Source: Chionis minor (Eukaryota > Chordata > Aves > Charadriiformes > Chionididae). Taken from it: 64,000 bases of DNA. The DNA is taken from assembly GCA_013398295.1 (NCBI GenBank), contig VZSF01008872.1, forward strand, positions 186,001 through 250,000, read 5' to 3'. The position numbers and the translations under genes were made by a program. The notes beneath the pieces were generated by a model that saw only the letters and a program-made list of their open reading frames with translations, was not told where the DNA came from and did no database searches. Shown here one piece after another: positions 1 to 12,508 of the stretch. Within the stretch, counting starts at the first letter, position 1, and every line of letters starts with the position of its first letter.

Positions 1-3000
1 TTTTAAAATTGTTTTATATCATTTAATTTAACCTGTGTCACCTACAGTATGTAGGAGATGACTTTTTGGATAGTGGCTCTATTAGATAATAATATATCAA
101 ATGTTTCTCATGTCAGAGGACAAGTAGTCTGGCAAATAGGTGTTGCTATGGGAATGTCCTTGAGAGTTAGCATGAGGTACTGTTTTACCTTTCATACTAT
201 GAGGGGGACACATGGAGCACTGTACCTTCACCTTTCTCAGGTAGATTTGGTGTCTTATTACCACAATTTCTTTGGCTTGCTTGGACTGTGTCTGTAGGTG
301 TTATGATACTGCTACTCAGTGCTCAGAGGAATCTGTTTAAGAATTATTATGTTTATGGGTCAGTTTGGCAGACTTGTCAAAATTTTACCTGAATAATCCA
401 AATCAATGAAAGGGATGGTGTTTTACAATTGCTTCCCCTCAGCTATGCTTGACTGACATTTAGTCTGGTAAGGAAAATGTGCTTTTCTATTCATAGGATA
501 TTTTTTCCACCAAATTTCAAACCTCTTGTCTTCAATGGCATCAATTGAACTTCTTAAAAAATAAGCAGAACCTTTTAAATGAGTGTGAAGCAATGCATAT
601 TTCAGTCCATTTGTAGTTCCTCCCAAAATATTTTTCTGACATTGAAAAATTATTATGACTTGCCATGCTGGAATACATAAATTACATAGCAGTGTTTATG
701 ATGTACTCATGAAGATGAGGCGGATGACTCAGATGCTGTAGTATGCATTCCATGAGATTTTTTACATTTTGGCGAAATGATTAGACTTCCTAACAACCTA
801 TAAATTTTTTTTTCTCTGTAAGTAAGCACTGGTTTTCATGGAAATTTATAATGTCATAAATATTAATAAGTTTTTTGGGGGTTGGAAAAAATGGTTTGCA
901 TCTTAAAAGCTAGTCATATACATTTTAGCAGAATTGTAGCTTCTATCTAATAACGCTGTCATGCCTTCTATTTACCATATATCTGATGATTTCTTCAATA
1001 CCAGAATTGGTAATTAGGTTCATGTAAATGGAAAACAGGGAGTGACACGTGAATCTCCTTGAGACCTAGTGTTGAGGTATTGTACATCCCCATGTCATTA
1101 TATGCATCCACATCCAGAGAATTATGTATTTTTCTTAATCTGTTTGGCAGTCAGCTGACTATTATATACAGTACAAAACAAACTTAATAATGTATCAGAA
1201 AGCTTTTTCTTTTAACATCCTAGTAGGTAGCAGAGGTTCTTTCTCAGATCATTTCAGTGTTTTTAGAGACCCATGAAATTAATTAGTCGACATTTCCAGC
1301 AACTGAGAAACATAATGAATTTGAAGGTTACATTCTTTACATGCTGACCTATACATTTGTATATGCTTCTACAGCAGGCCTATACAGTTCTAAAGATGTT
1401 TTGTGCTATTATACTTTGTTCCACAGGTACAGGAATAAATCATTCTGAGCTAAGTTTGGGTATTCTAGGGAAAAGGTATTGGAATATCTTTCAGGGGGGA
1501 AATGAAAGTAGTTATCTATGTTATTTAGTTAACAAATGATATAGTCCCAATGGGAGCATTTTCTACCCTGAATATAATGTCATTTATTTGTAGCCTAAAA
1601 CTGTGATTAAAATATTTTTCTATGTATACTTAACTGGCTTCTTGAATTGAAAGCTGGGTTTTTTTTCTCCTCAGAATTGATTAAAGGCACACTTTTAATA
1701 AGACTGTTACTATAATATGAATATGGGGAATTTTCACACAATCTGTAGATTAGAAAATAGAAAATTGAAGAAGCTTCAGTTTCATTATGTCCAAAGACAT
1801 TTTCTTACACCTAGGATTTCTTAATTCCACGTTTAGAAATCTCATCAATCATATCCTGTACTCTTTTCATAAAGAACCACTTCTTGCAGTATTTAGTCAG
1901 AAATTCCCATTATATTAAAGAGATTTTTACCTAATATAGGTAAGAAATGTTGACCCTAACTTTTTTATCTTAAGTTTTTGGATTTTTCCAAATAAGTTAT
2001 CTTTTGCTTAGAAATTCAAAACCCAACCTTTTATGAACGTACAGGAAGACCCTTCTTGTAGGTGCAACAACAAACCAAAATAATGTATCCCAGAAGAGAC
2101 ATTCTATATATTTTGCATATACTAGGGGTATTAAGTTACAACTTTCATCTTACATTTCCATTGATATTTTGGTACGAAAAAACCCAATGAAAATACTTAG
2201 GCCTCGTGAAATACTACAGAATAAAAACTGTTCTGATTACATCTTTTTCATACAAAGTTGTAAACAATTGCTAGTTGAAATAATGTTTTTTAAACATGGC
2301 ATCTTTAAAAAGCATACTTAAACAAGAATTCAGAATGGGTGAAATTTACTTTTGTGAAAGGAACCAACTGAAGTGTTTCAAATCACTTAAAGCTCAATTA
2401 GACTCTGTTATGCCTAAGTGGAATTATATGTGAATTTTATTCGTTACTATTTTACACTGGTTGATTAACTATTGGAATACTCTGTCTAATTGTCTTGTCC
2501 AGTACTGAGAAAATGTGTTCATGATCTTTGAAAAGATTCCTAAAAAATAATTATTATTAGGTCCACTGAAGGATTGAGGCATCTAAAGGTGGCTTGGCTG
2601 AAATGAAAGCAACTAGTGTCAGAATTACAGTCCAGCAAAATCTTTGCTCAGGTGTCACTGCTTAACTCTAGTTGTTCCTAAATTCACTGGGAGCTTCTCC
2701 CTTGTGTGGGTGGCAGTTCTACATGTACCGAACCTTCTCCATGCGCCTCAAGCTGCTCATGCTGAGTAGCTCAGCACTTAGCATAGCCTGGATGCTGTCA
2801 CAGACTTGTCATTTCTCCATCCTGATCTCCAGAAAGTCCCAGATATATGCATGCAGTCTTTATGAATTATCCTCCCTTCTAATGCAGGAGGTCTTATTCC
2901 TATGTACATTCATACACAATCTATGACCTAATGCAACTTCAACATTTCAATGGAGGCCTAGAAAATCATCAAATATTTAGGATCTGCTGGTAATGCTTAA

Positions 3001-6000
3001 CTATGTTGCAATAACATATTCGTTTGACATGTAAAATTGCAGGCAATTATTTCATTTACACCTCTGAGAGGTCAATGTCTTCCAAAAGAAAGAAAGCATT
3101 GTGTTTCTGACCTTGAAAAAAGTAGATGGAAAAAAATCGGTTAGGACAATCATTTAAGTGGTTATTGTTTTCATGTGATTTTTCAGGATCTTTTGGAACC
3201 TGTTATATGAAATATTTCAAATCTCTCATCTCTCAAATGCATTCTTAAGTTATTTTATCCATGCTCAGTCATATGACATCATTTTTTTATGACCTAGAGA
3301 AGTTGCATTCCTGTTTTTTTCTGAACAGACAGGGTGACATTTTGGTCACAAAGATGTAGTTTGTATCTGTGTTCAATTTTATTTAGATTCATGGTTTCTC
3401 AGTGGTAGACACACATCAGTTAATGTCTATCCCAATAGCTGTATTTGGGTGCATGAGAAAACATATATATGTGTGTGTCTGTTGTTGATGAGTTTTGAGG
3501 TTTCAGTTGTATATACAGATGCCGTATGTTTCATATTTGAAATCACAAATAGGTTGATTTGAACACAATTTTTTCTGTTGCTTCTTAGCATACAGGTGAA
3601 TTACAAACTACAACTAGGAAGCTGTATTTGCAGTTCTAGGTGTGCATTCCTATATATTTTTGGATCTATTTTCTATTCTTAAGCAACTATGGTTTTTGCA
3701 TGAACTGGTATTTCACATGGAGGTGAAAAAGATGACTTTTTAAGCAAGGATGTGCAAAAATAAAAGGAAGAAAACTTTATTAAATGTCTGAAATTAAAGG
3801 GAGAAATATACTCTGGATATTCTGGAACCTTTGTTTAGGAACATTTGTTTCATTTTATTCCAACTGTTGGGCTATAATGATAAATTCTGATATAGTTCAG
3901 TGAAGTCCAATGTAACTGTACAAGCTGTTTTGCAAAATAGATTAATTTTGATTATCTAAAATTATCTGTGACCCCAATTTATTTGCTTTACAGAATAAGC
4001 TACTGAAGCTGATGTGGAAGTTAAACTACTGATGACATGGGATATTTTAAGAACAATTGATTCCACATAAAAAACTGCCACTGATCCTACGTGACACTTA
4101 GGATTCTCAGATGCCAGGTTTCTGTGGCCATCATGTGGATAGGCATATGTAAAGGTGAAAAAGTGGGTGGTCATAAAGATATAAGCAAGATTATTTGTTA
4201 AGCAGACTCTGCCAAGTTTGGGTTCTTTCAGTTTTTTCCTCTGTTGCAGTTGTACCATAGCCTGATCCATTTGAGCTAGAGGACCTATGTGTTAGGACTG
4301 TGAAGCTTGCACTTGCTTTGTATATCCATTTAAAAAACCCCAAACCTGTGTGTGTAATAATATGATCCACAACCAATGTGTTTGAAAGAAACAGTACATG
4401 GCACATGTTCATTAGTAAAAATTACATCTTTTGTTTCTCTGGCCACCTTTAGAGAGATTTGATTTGTCTGAAGGTTGAATCAAGGCTTTGGTATGTGAAA
4501 CCTGGAAGATATATTTTTTTAATTTTACATAAAATTGCTTTTGCTAAACATATAGTTAGTCAATTTGTTGAACTGCTCTTAGAGATAAAAAGGCAAAACT
4601 CTATTATCCACCTCAAGTTTGTAAGCTCTCCTTCCTCATTTTTTAATATGAAAATATTATCTATTGCTGTAGCTACAAATCTAACATTAAATTTACATGG
4701 GATCAACAATGAAATAGCTATGAAAACTGAGACAGATAATATTGTTTTCCTTGTTGGTTTGGGGTAAAAAATAGGCAGGGAAGGGAGTGTGGCAGAAAAT
4801 CTGTGTATATAACTTACATTTCCACAGTCACAAACTGTTTTGGTCTTCCCAGAAATGTGAGGCAAATACTCCCCTATTCTCAGCTCCTGCCAAGTTGTTA
4901 TTTCAGTACAATGATCAGACAGAAAGGTGCAAAGATACGTGAATTTTGTTCACTATACCTTTAGACTGCATCCAGCACAGACCTTTTCAAAGTTATTCTC
5001 ATTATCTTTTGGTACCAAGAACTCTTTTTGTTGCAAAGATGCTACCAGAGACCCGATGTGTGTTAGCTGAGAAAGCGGGGAGCCTTGGGGACCACTGCAG
5101 TCATTTCTGTATCACTGCGACACCCATATGCAGCAAGAAAATACTATGCGGAAGGCCGGGATGCTGTTGAGCTCCCTTTGTGAGTGTGAGTCCCTTCCAG
5201 AAGGAAATTAAAATCTAGGGGAGCAGGAGGAAAATTCCACTCCCTGGTGTGGATTGTTCACCTGAAACACAGTGTTATTTAAGCTTGTTATTTATGATCT
5301 GTTGTTTGTTATTAGAAACGCAGTAACTGCTCTTTCCTCATTATTGTTTTTGCATTTGAAATGAGCTCTTTTTACCGATTTTCCCCAGGCTGTTGCTTCA
5401 TTCATTCTGTTTATTTTGTTACATACTTATGAAATTTTTATGAAAGAGGAATGCAGTACATTAGGCATTATATGATTGTCTTGCTTCTGCAAAGAAGCTT
5501 TCCAGGGAGATCGTGTATTGCTCAAGTTTCTTGTGTTTACTTTACATAGGCAAAGAAACTCTAATATACAGTTTCCTTTCCCCCTTTTTTTTTTTTTCTG
5601 GGAATTCTTTTACTAGTGGCTCTAGGCGTTCCCAATATGTTGTACTGATTTAAGATTTATCTTTGTGAAAGAAAGCATTGCTTGAAATGGAATGAACCAT
5701 TCCTTCTATTGCCTCGGCTCCAGTTTTAGATTAATGCCTGATAGATGGATTTGCATGTCAAAGGCTTATGTTCTGTGATGTCAAAATACATAATTTGAAA
5801 ATTAAAAAACATGTTTATCCTTGTGCAGTTCATAAGTCTTAGCCCTCACCAAGTGAGTAGTCTAGAGAGCGGCCCACATCCTGGCTGCTGTGAAGATTTA
5901 TGATACGCTATAGGAAAGAGAGCTTGATGATATAACTCTCAAAATTGCGTTAAAAATAAATTGCTATTGTTGAAAGAGAGAAATCTAAACAAAGGCATTT

Positions 6001-9000
6001 GTACTAACTCCAGAAGTGCTACATCTGAGTCCTTCTTAAATGTGTAGAGATGAAATTCTGTTTTTCATTCATGCAGGACAGGTTAATTCATCTATAAACA
6101 CTTTTTATGTTACATTGTCTAAAATTGTTTTTAAAATTATCTGCTTCTATGCAATGTCATTTGTTACTTTTAAACATACTTGAAAAAGCCCACTACAGTA
6201 GTAAAGTAGTTGGGATCATCTGTTCCCTAACATTGCACCCTTTGATCATAATCTACAGTATAAAATGCATGTGTAAATCTTTAATCTCTCTTTCTATATT
6301 TGTTTATTATCATCTGACGTGTTGGAATTGCTTTATATATTTCTAATCGAATACAATATCTGTATGTTTCTAGGCAAGCAAAGCTTCTGTTTATTTTCAT
6401 GTATTTTGGTGTTGTGTAATTCAAAAACTTTCATTTTGGCTTTTCAAACAAAGTAATTCAACTGAATTTCGATACAACCTCGAGATTTACGGTACATTTT
6501 CTTATCTGCATCCCTAAGTGAAAAAAAATCAAAACATGTTAGAGTAACACTTCATGGGTGTCTGACTTCCTATCAATTGGATTTGCTTTAACCTAAATCT
6601 TCACATTGAAGGGGTCCGTGTTAAGAAAGTAGATAATTCTTCTGTGGTGTTGTACTGAGCTATACGTAATTTTCTTTTTATACCTTTCATTTCCTATCTA
6701 GAAGGAGTTTGTTATGATTTCTAAATAGTTTGATGTAATTAAGTAACTTTAAGATCTCCTTCAATTGTGTCTCTTAAGAAAGCGACATAATTTGGGGTAA
6801 CAAAGTGTTTTCTTGTTTTGACCAGTTGTTTTTCATTTGTCCAGAAAATACAATTTCTTCCCAGAGGAGTTTTGATATGTTTTCAGGAGTATATGCATAT
6901 GGAGTTGCCATTGACATACAGAAATATTATTTTTAACTCTATATGATTCGAGTCTCTGTCATCACAGAATGATGTCATCAGAGTAATTTTTTAAAATAGT
7001 TGTATGAAGTTGAAAAGAGTACTTTGCAGGTTCTTACTTTTGCTGATTTAGTTCTAGGGAATGCTAGGCCAACAAATGGAATATACTTGTGACATTGAAA
7101 TATCAATTCTTTCTTGAAAGTGGTTTTGTTTATGGGACTAGTGATGGGATGCCAAGTTGGTCCCTCCACAGAGGCTGAATGCTGAGTACAACTAGCATGT
7201 TCAGCCACCAAAGAACAATAGTCAATACCATATTGTTTTAGTGCATTACTTTAGAATCAGTTTCCATTTTATCAGAGAACTGTGTGCACTGGGTGTAGCT
7301 ACAAAGCATTTAATTGGTAGAGGAATACCACTGGATCTCTGCCTCTGCTTCCAATATCTGGTTATTTAAAAACACCCGGTTCTGGTAAGAGAAGGGGATG
7401 GCTAACAAAACATCCATATTTATAGATGTATGTATTTATATATTCATGTGTGGCATTTGAATGTTTCTCATATCTTAGTTGACGTGTAGCATTAGTTAAT
7501 TTGACTAAACTGGCTGATTATCCCTAACAGGTAAGACCTTGTCTATGGAATTAGTTTACATTTAAAGTTAAAATTTCTGTACGCTGTAAAGAGAGAAGGG
7601 AAAACTTTTTTTTGTTTTTGTTTTTTTCCTGCAAAAGGATCTCTGGGATTTTTTTTTTAAAGTAGTATACAGTTTATTAAAGCAATCTTTTTTTCGTTGC
7701 TTTCCTTCTTAATGAGTGTTCAAATATTCTTGCCTTGGCAGAGAGAAGTAAATATTGCTGTCAAATTCGCTTTGTCCTTATGACAACAATGAAAAACATG
7801 AGACATATGAAGAAACATATATCAAACTGACAAGCTGGAAGTTAGAATTTCTTAATAGGAACAACAGAAATACAGCTCTAGCATGCTTTAGAAATCCATT
7901 AGTACCTTTAAGGTAATAAATCATACTAAGCAACTTCCTAGTCTTAAAGATTTTCTGTGCTATTTTAACTGTTTTTCTAGAACAATGATAATTGTGCTAT
8001 TTTACTGAAAACAACGTGTCACTAAACTCAGTATTTATGAAAAACAGATTGCAGAAAGATATGATTGAAAATCAGCAGACTTTTAAATATTTATGAATCA
8101 GCTAAAATATCATCCGTATTCTTGCTGTTCATTTCAGATTATAAAATAAACTGCAGTGATTTAAAATGTGTCTGTGGCTAAATATAGAAATAGTTTGTGG
8201 CTGTAAACAATTAACAGCCAAGTGCTGATGTCCTTAATCAGCTCTTGTTCTTGCAAAACACCAACTTAGCTTGATTTGAAAAGATGTTTTCCTAAAAGAG
8301 TTAACTATTTACGTGCTGAAAATGGTTATAGTACAAGTATCAAATGAATTTAAGGAAGGTCATTTCTTTACTTGGCATTTGGGGACCAGGCTGTGGAAAA
8401 AAAATAATACACTATTACAGCTGGGGCTTAGGCAGGAAGGGAAGTGTTCAGTACATGTTTCAACAACATAAAATAAACCTTGTGAAAAGCTTAAGACCAC
8501 CCTCAACCTTGTTACTTATATGCAAGCAAAAAAAATGGCCTCCTTGAATAACTCAAATGTATTGAGTGGCTTTTAGAAGGATTAACTTTTTGAATTAATA
8601 TCACATAGTTGTATATTTATTTTCATGTGCATACCAAGAGCAAACAACCTACAGAAATTTTCTGAAACTGTGTTGTCTCTAAGAATGGTGATTTCATCAT
8701 CTTACACGTGATGTTTAAACATACTATAAAAGCATCAGAATCCCAAGGACACCTGTGTTTAGCCTCAGGCCAGAAGCACTCCAGACTTGTTTGCTCACAG
8801 TAATCCCAGCCATCTCACATCATCATGAAGATGTTGTTCAAGGAATTAGTCCTATGTAGTACTTCACTCAACAGACCATGAAACAATGAGTTGTCAAGAT
8901 ACTGATGGTCCCTAGTTCCAAGTGAAGGAAGTACAGCTGAGGAATTTTAATATTAAGGTACTTGGTACATTGAACCAGTTTATTAAATGATACATGTGGG

Positions 9001-9677
9001 GGATGCAAGAGTGTTTTTAGATAAAAAGAGCAAGCAGTGTTCAGCATTCTTAATCTGTAATTCAGAGTAATACTTATGTTAGGAAAAATAAACCTGATTG
9101 AGAAAGAATAAAGTAAAATGATTTGTTATGGCAAAGATCTGTTTTCCAGATAACATTCCACACTCTCACTAATTTACTTTAGGGGACATCTGTGATAATT
9201 TAAGAAATCCAGAAATGCATTTTGTTCCGTGTTTCAAAGATTCTAAACACAGACTCGGGATTCATTACTACCATCTGCTGCCTCCTAAATGGCTTCAAAA
9301 ATTTTCATCCTTTTTACTAAACACTAATGAGGTTTTAACATTTTTCTCTGTGGAAGAACTGAAGTGAGCAAACCTAGTACTTTTTGCCCTGATTCTCTTA
9401 ACCTCTTCTTACTGAAACAGAATTGTTTGATACTGTCAGCCATCATTTTCACATAATTGCCTTTTTCATTCATGCTTGTTTTCTCTGACAGACAACCCTT
9501 GTCTCAATGTTTTTGTAGTTTCTTAATTACGCACTGTCAATGTTGAAAGAATGTTTTAAGAGTGTCTGAGTATCTGCATACTCTTTTGTCACCTTTCTTA
9601 ACTTTGCATGTCATATTGAAGACTCCTAGTAATTACTGTAATAGTACTTCAGAGAAGTTATGTCAGCCTGCACATAC
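1..9677. other. Non-coding AT-rich sequence, no gene recognised
   Basis: Both strands were read for genes, RNA genes and repeats and none was found. The longest open frames are about 100 codons or fewer, overlap frames on the opposite strand and have irregular composition. Small items present are an alternating palindrome at 3461-3478, a T12 run near 5586-5597 and a T/G-rich run at 7606-7628. A slightly GC-richer patch lies around 5040-5230 but shows no coding structure. The stretch could be intergenic or intronic. Confidence 0.7.
3461..3478. repeat. Alternating purine-pyrimidine tract with AT palindrome
   Basis: The sequence acatatatatgt (3461-3472) is a perfect 12-bp palindrome that continues into a short (gt)n run. 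Eighteen bases alternate purine and pyrimidine. Such tracts can form cruciform or Z-like DNA and often vary in length. Confidence 0.75.
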
Positions 9678-9693
9678 CATTAATGCATTAATG
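9678..9693. promoter_or_regulatory. Perfect 16-bp palindrome with back-to-back homeodomain cores
   Basis: The sequence CATTAATGCATTAATG equals its own reverse complement over 16 bp. It contains TAATGCATTA, a TAAT-N2-ATTA arrangement matching the paired-class homeodomain dimer site of P2 type. The centre, ATGCAT, also resembles a POU half-site pair. The dyad is seen directly. Factor binding is inference, because isolated sites of this size are common in large genomes. Confidence 0.4.
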
Positions 9694-10757
9694 TGTCAAA
9701 ACAGCAGTGAATGACACAGCTCTAGGCAATCTTAAAAGCTACTAATGGTAGCCCAACTCAGAGGAATTGATTTGTAAGCAATACTAAAGCTATAAAACTT
9801 TCATCCTGATATGTGGCTTCACAAAGTATTTTTCTATCACCCACCTTATTTTTAGTGCATGAGTAACAGCTGTTTGAATAAAGTAACAATCTGTAAGGAC
9901 AAAACACTTTGTGCTGTCCATGCCAGGGTATTACTGCTGGAGAAAAGGTAGTAGAGTGACAGAATAGTGAAAAGAATTTGGTTGTTAACACTGAAAGAGA
10001 AAATGCCAAACCACGCACTGCTTCACCACCAGGAATCTAGAGTAACTCAAAAGATGAGAGGGTTACATCTTGACTCAAATTTTAGTGAGCGAGATTGGAC
10101 TATATTTATGCGCTTGTAACAAAAGGCATTTAGTAATTAAATGATATATAGCTGATAGTTAACATAAAACAAGCAAAGAAATAACAAGAAATACCTGGGG
10201 CAATGGGATGGTGATGCAGGTACAGGCAAAACAGTTTTATAATAGCTCTTGGGTTATGACCTTTCTATGTAGCACCCACTTCAGCAGTCAGGAATTGGGG
10301 ATAGTTTGCTGCTACCTGCCTGGACATGGGGCAAGGAGAGAGCATGTGAGACGTGTGGCCCCTTTCAGAGAAGGACAAAAAGGATTACAGCTGCAAAAGG
10401 TTTGAGGTATGTCATTTCTAAAAGGTAATAAATTCAGAATGTGTCTCATGGTTCCTACCTCTACATTTTATGTGTGGATATGAGACCATTTTTGCCTTCC
10501 TGAATAGGGTGTGCAGTTTAACTTTCCTGAGCTTATTTTTTTATCAAAAATCCATGTGCATTTATCACAAACAAGGAGGGAAACTATTTGGAACTTCCCT
10601 ATCAAATGTCAGTACACAACTAAAATCCTAGTTGTGCTGATGTCAGTGGTAGCTGTGTTATCAACTTCAATGAAACCACAATTTTTCTTTATATATTCAC
10701 ATATATCTTATCTCCCTGCAGAAGTGAGGGCTGGATGGAGGGAACATGAATTACCAG

Positions 10758-10915
10758 AAATGAAAAATAAACAAAAAGCAGCACAGGGCAGGTGATGAGA
10801 GAACAGATTAGTTTAAATGGAGTGAGGCAAAGTAAGAAAAAAGAACAGAAATAAGGTTAGTCAAAGGCAGGCTGAGAGGAGAAGAAGGAATGAAAAAGAG
10901 AATTATAAGAGAATT
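10758..10915. other. Purine-biased strand segment
   Basis: Roughly 150 bases of the + strand are strongly enriched in A and G (for example 'gaggagaagaaggaatgaaaaagaga'), with few pyrimidine runs. It has no repeat period and no convincing reading frame. It may be a decayed polypurine microsatellite. Confidence 0.5.
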
Positions 10916-12473
10916 TCTTAATATTCATAATAGTAAATTGAAAAGTTAGGATCTTTGAACAACATGGTAAAATGTTCTTTCTGTTCAGTGTCAGGATAGC
11001 AACAAGCCACTGACAGGTGCAGCCATTAACCTGGAGTTACTGTAAGGGCTCTCCTGTTTGATCTAATGTACAGTTTGAATTGGGAGAGGGGGAACTGAGT
11101 ATGGAATATTCTGAGCAATCATCTCTTTGTGATGCCAGTAATGTTCTTCACCTGCCTACTAGAAAAGCTGGGAAATCATGCTAGAAAGCCAGAAGTACTT
11201 TCTTCTACTTCACTGAAGAACCAACTGCCAAGTGACAACTGTATAATAACAATTTTTAATTAGTGAAAAGAGGGTGAAACAACTAGATGTTGAAAGCTGG
11301 AAAAGAAATTATTCAGTCTTTGTTTTCCTTTCTTTCTTCTTCAGGTATTTTTATTGTGGTAGTGGTGGCCTGAGGGCATAGACAGATTTATAGGCACCTT
11401 TTATTAGAGTAATTAGTATTGCTGGGACAAAGAGACAAACTTTTGAAGAAGCCTAGGAAACAAAAAATCCTTACGTATCCAGAAACTTGTGTACCATTTT
11501 GTCTTGAAAGTGTCCATTCTGTGTTTAGGAACTTGATGTCCTGTCCCCCTCACCTGTTTTTGATGGGGATTTGGGAAAAAAAAAGGTTATTAAAAAAAAA
11601 AATCCAGACATTCCATCTTTCCTACCTGCACAATTAGTAACCGTGATTTTCTGGTGCCAGAGCTGATCTCCAACTCAGCAAAGATGACCTCACTGGCAAT
11701 GACCACAAACTGCATCTTGATGCCCTGGAATATTTTTTATTATTATTTTTAAGATGCTTGATAAAGCTCTCCATAAAGGGAGGTATGTCATACATTTCAT
11801 TAATACCTAGACTTCTAAAGTAAAAATGAGCCATGAAAAGGTTGTAGAAAATGAGATATAAGTAAACTTGATTTGACAGTGTGTTGCAATGCACAAGATA
11901 CTTTGATAGTCATCTATGCTATGTTTAGCAATTTGCTGTCTTATTATTTTTAATGGTAATGACTGAACATCAAACCCAGAACTGTTTACAATTTGTAAGC
12001 GTGAGCTCTCCAATGTGTTACACCCACCCTGCAGATTTTGGATTTTTCTGGGTATTTTCAATTAAGTGTACAATATAATAGTGTTAAGTGTTAAACCTCT
12101 GTTAAAAATTACTAATTACATCTTTGAATCCAGAGTAGTTTAGTTAAAGTCTTAGATTTTTTGATCGTGGAAAAATCTTCAATTTAAGATCTAGCAAACA
12201 TTTTTTTCATCTTATCAAGACCCATATTTTTTGTGTCCTAAAACTTTCTCACACAGAGGAATGCCATTTCATAGGATTAATTTTTTTAAAGAATACAGAG
12301 TGCCACGCCAGAGCAGGAATCCACAATGGAAATATTCTAAAATGACAGAAAGAAACCTTAAGTAATCTTTTGGATTTGCAAGGATAAAGTGACTGAAATG
12401 TTCCCTTGGGAGGATTATTAAGTAATTCTCAGTATCTTAACAGAAATTACTCTTTTTTTTATTATGTGTGGAG

Positions 12474-12508
12474 CATTAATGATTATCATGTCATTAATGT
12501 GGATTATC
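12474..12508. repeat. Direct repeat CATTAATG-(N)-GATTATC
   Basis: CATTAATGATTATC at 12474-12487 is followed after four bases by CATTAATGTGGATTATC at 12492-12508. The halves share CATTAATG and GATTATC blocks. Both contain TAAT and GATTA cores of the kind bound by homeodomain proteins. Either a small tandem duplication or a paired binding site would explain it. Confidence 0.55.

Noticed and set aside
2672..2926. 84-codon + strand frame with hydrophobic, Met-rich sequence
   Set aside because: No domain, no promoter or splice context, and length well within chance. The surrounding sequence looks neutral.
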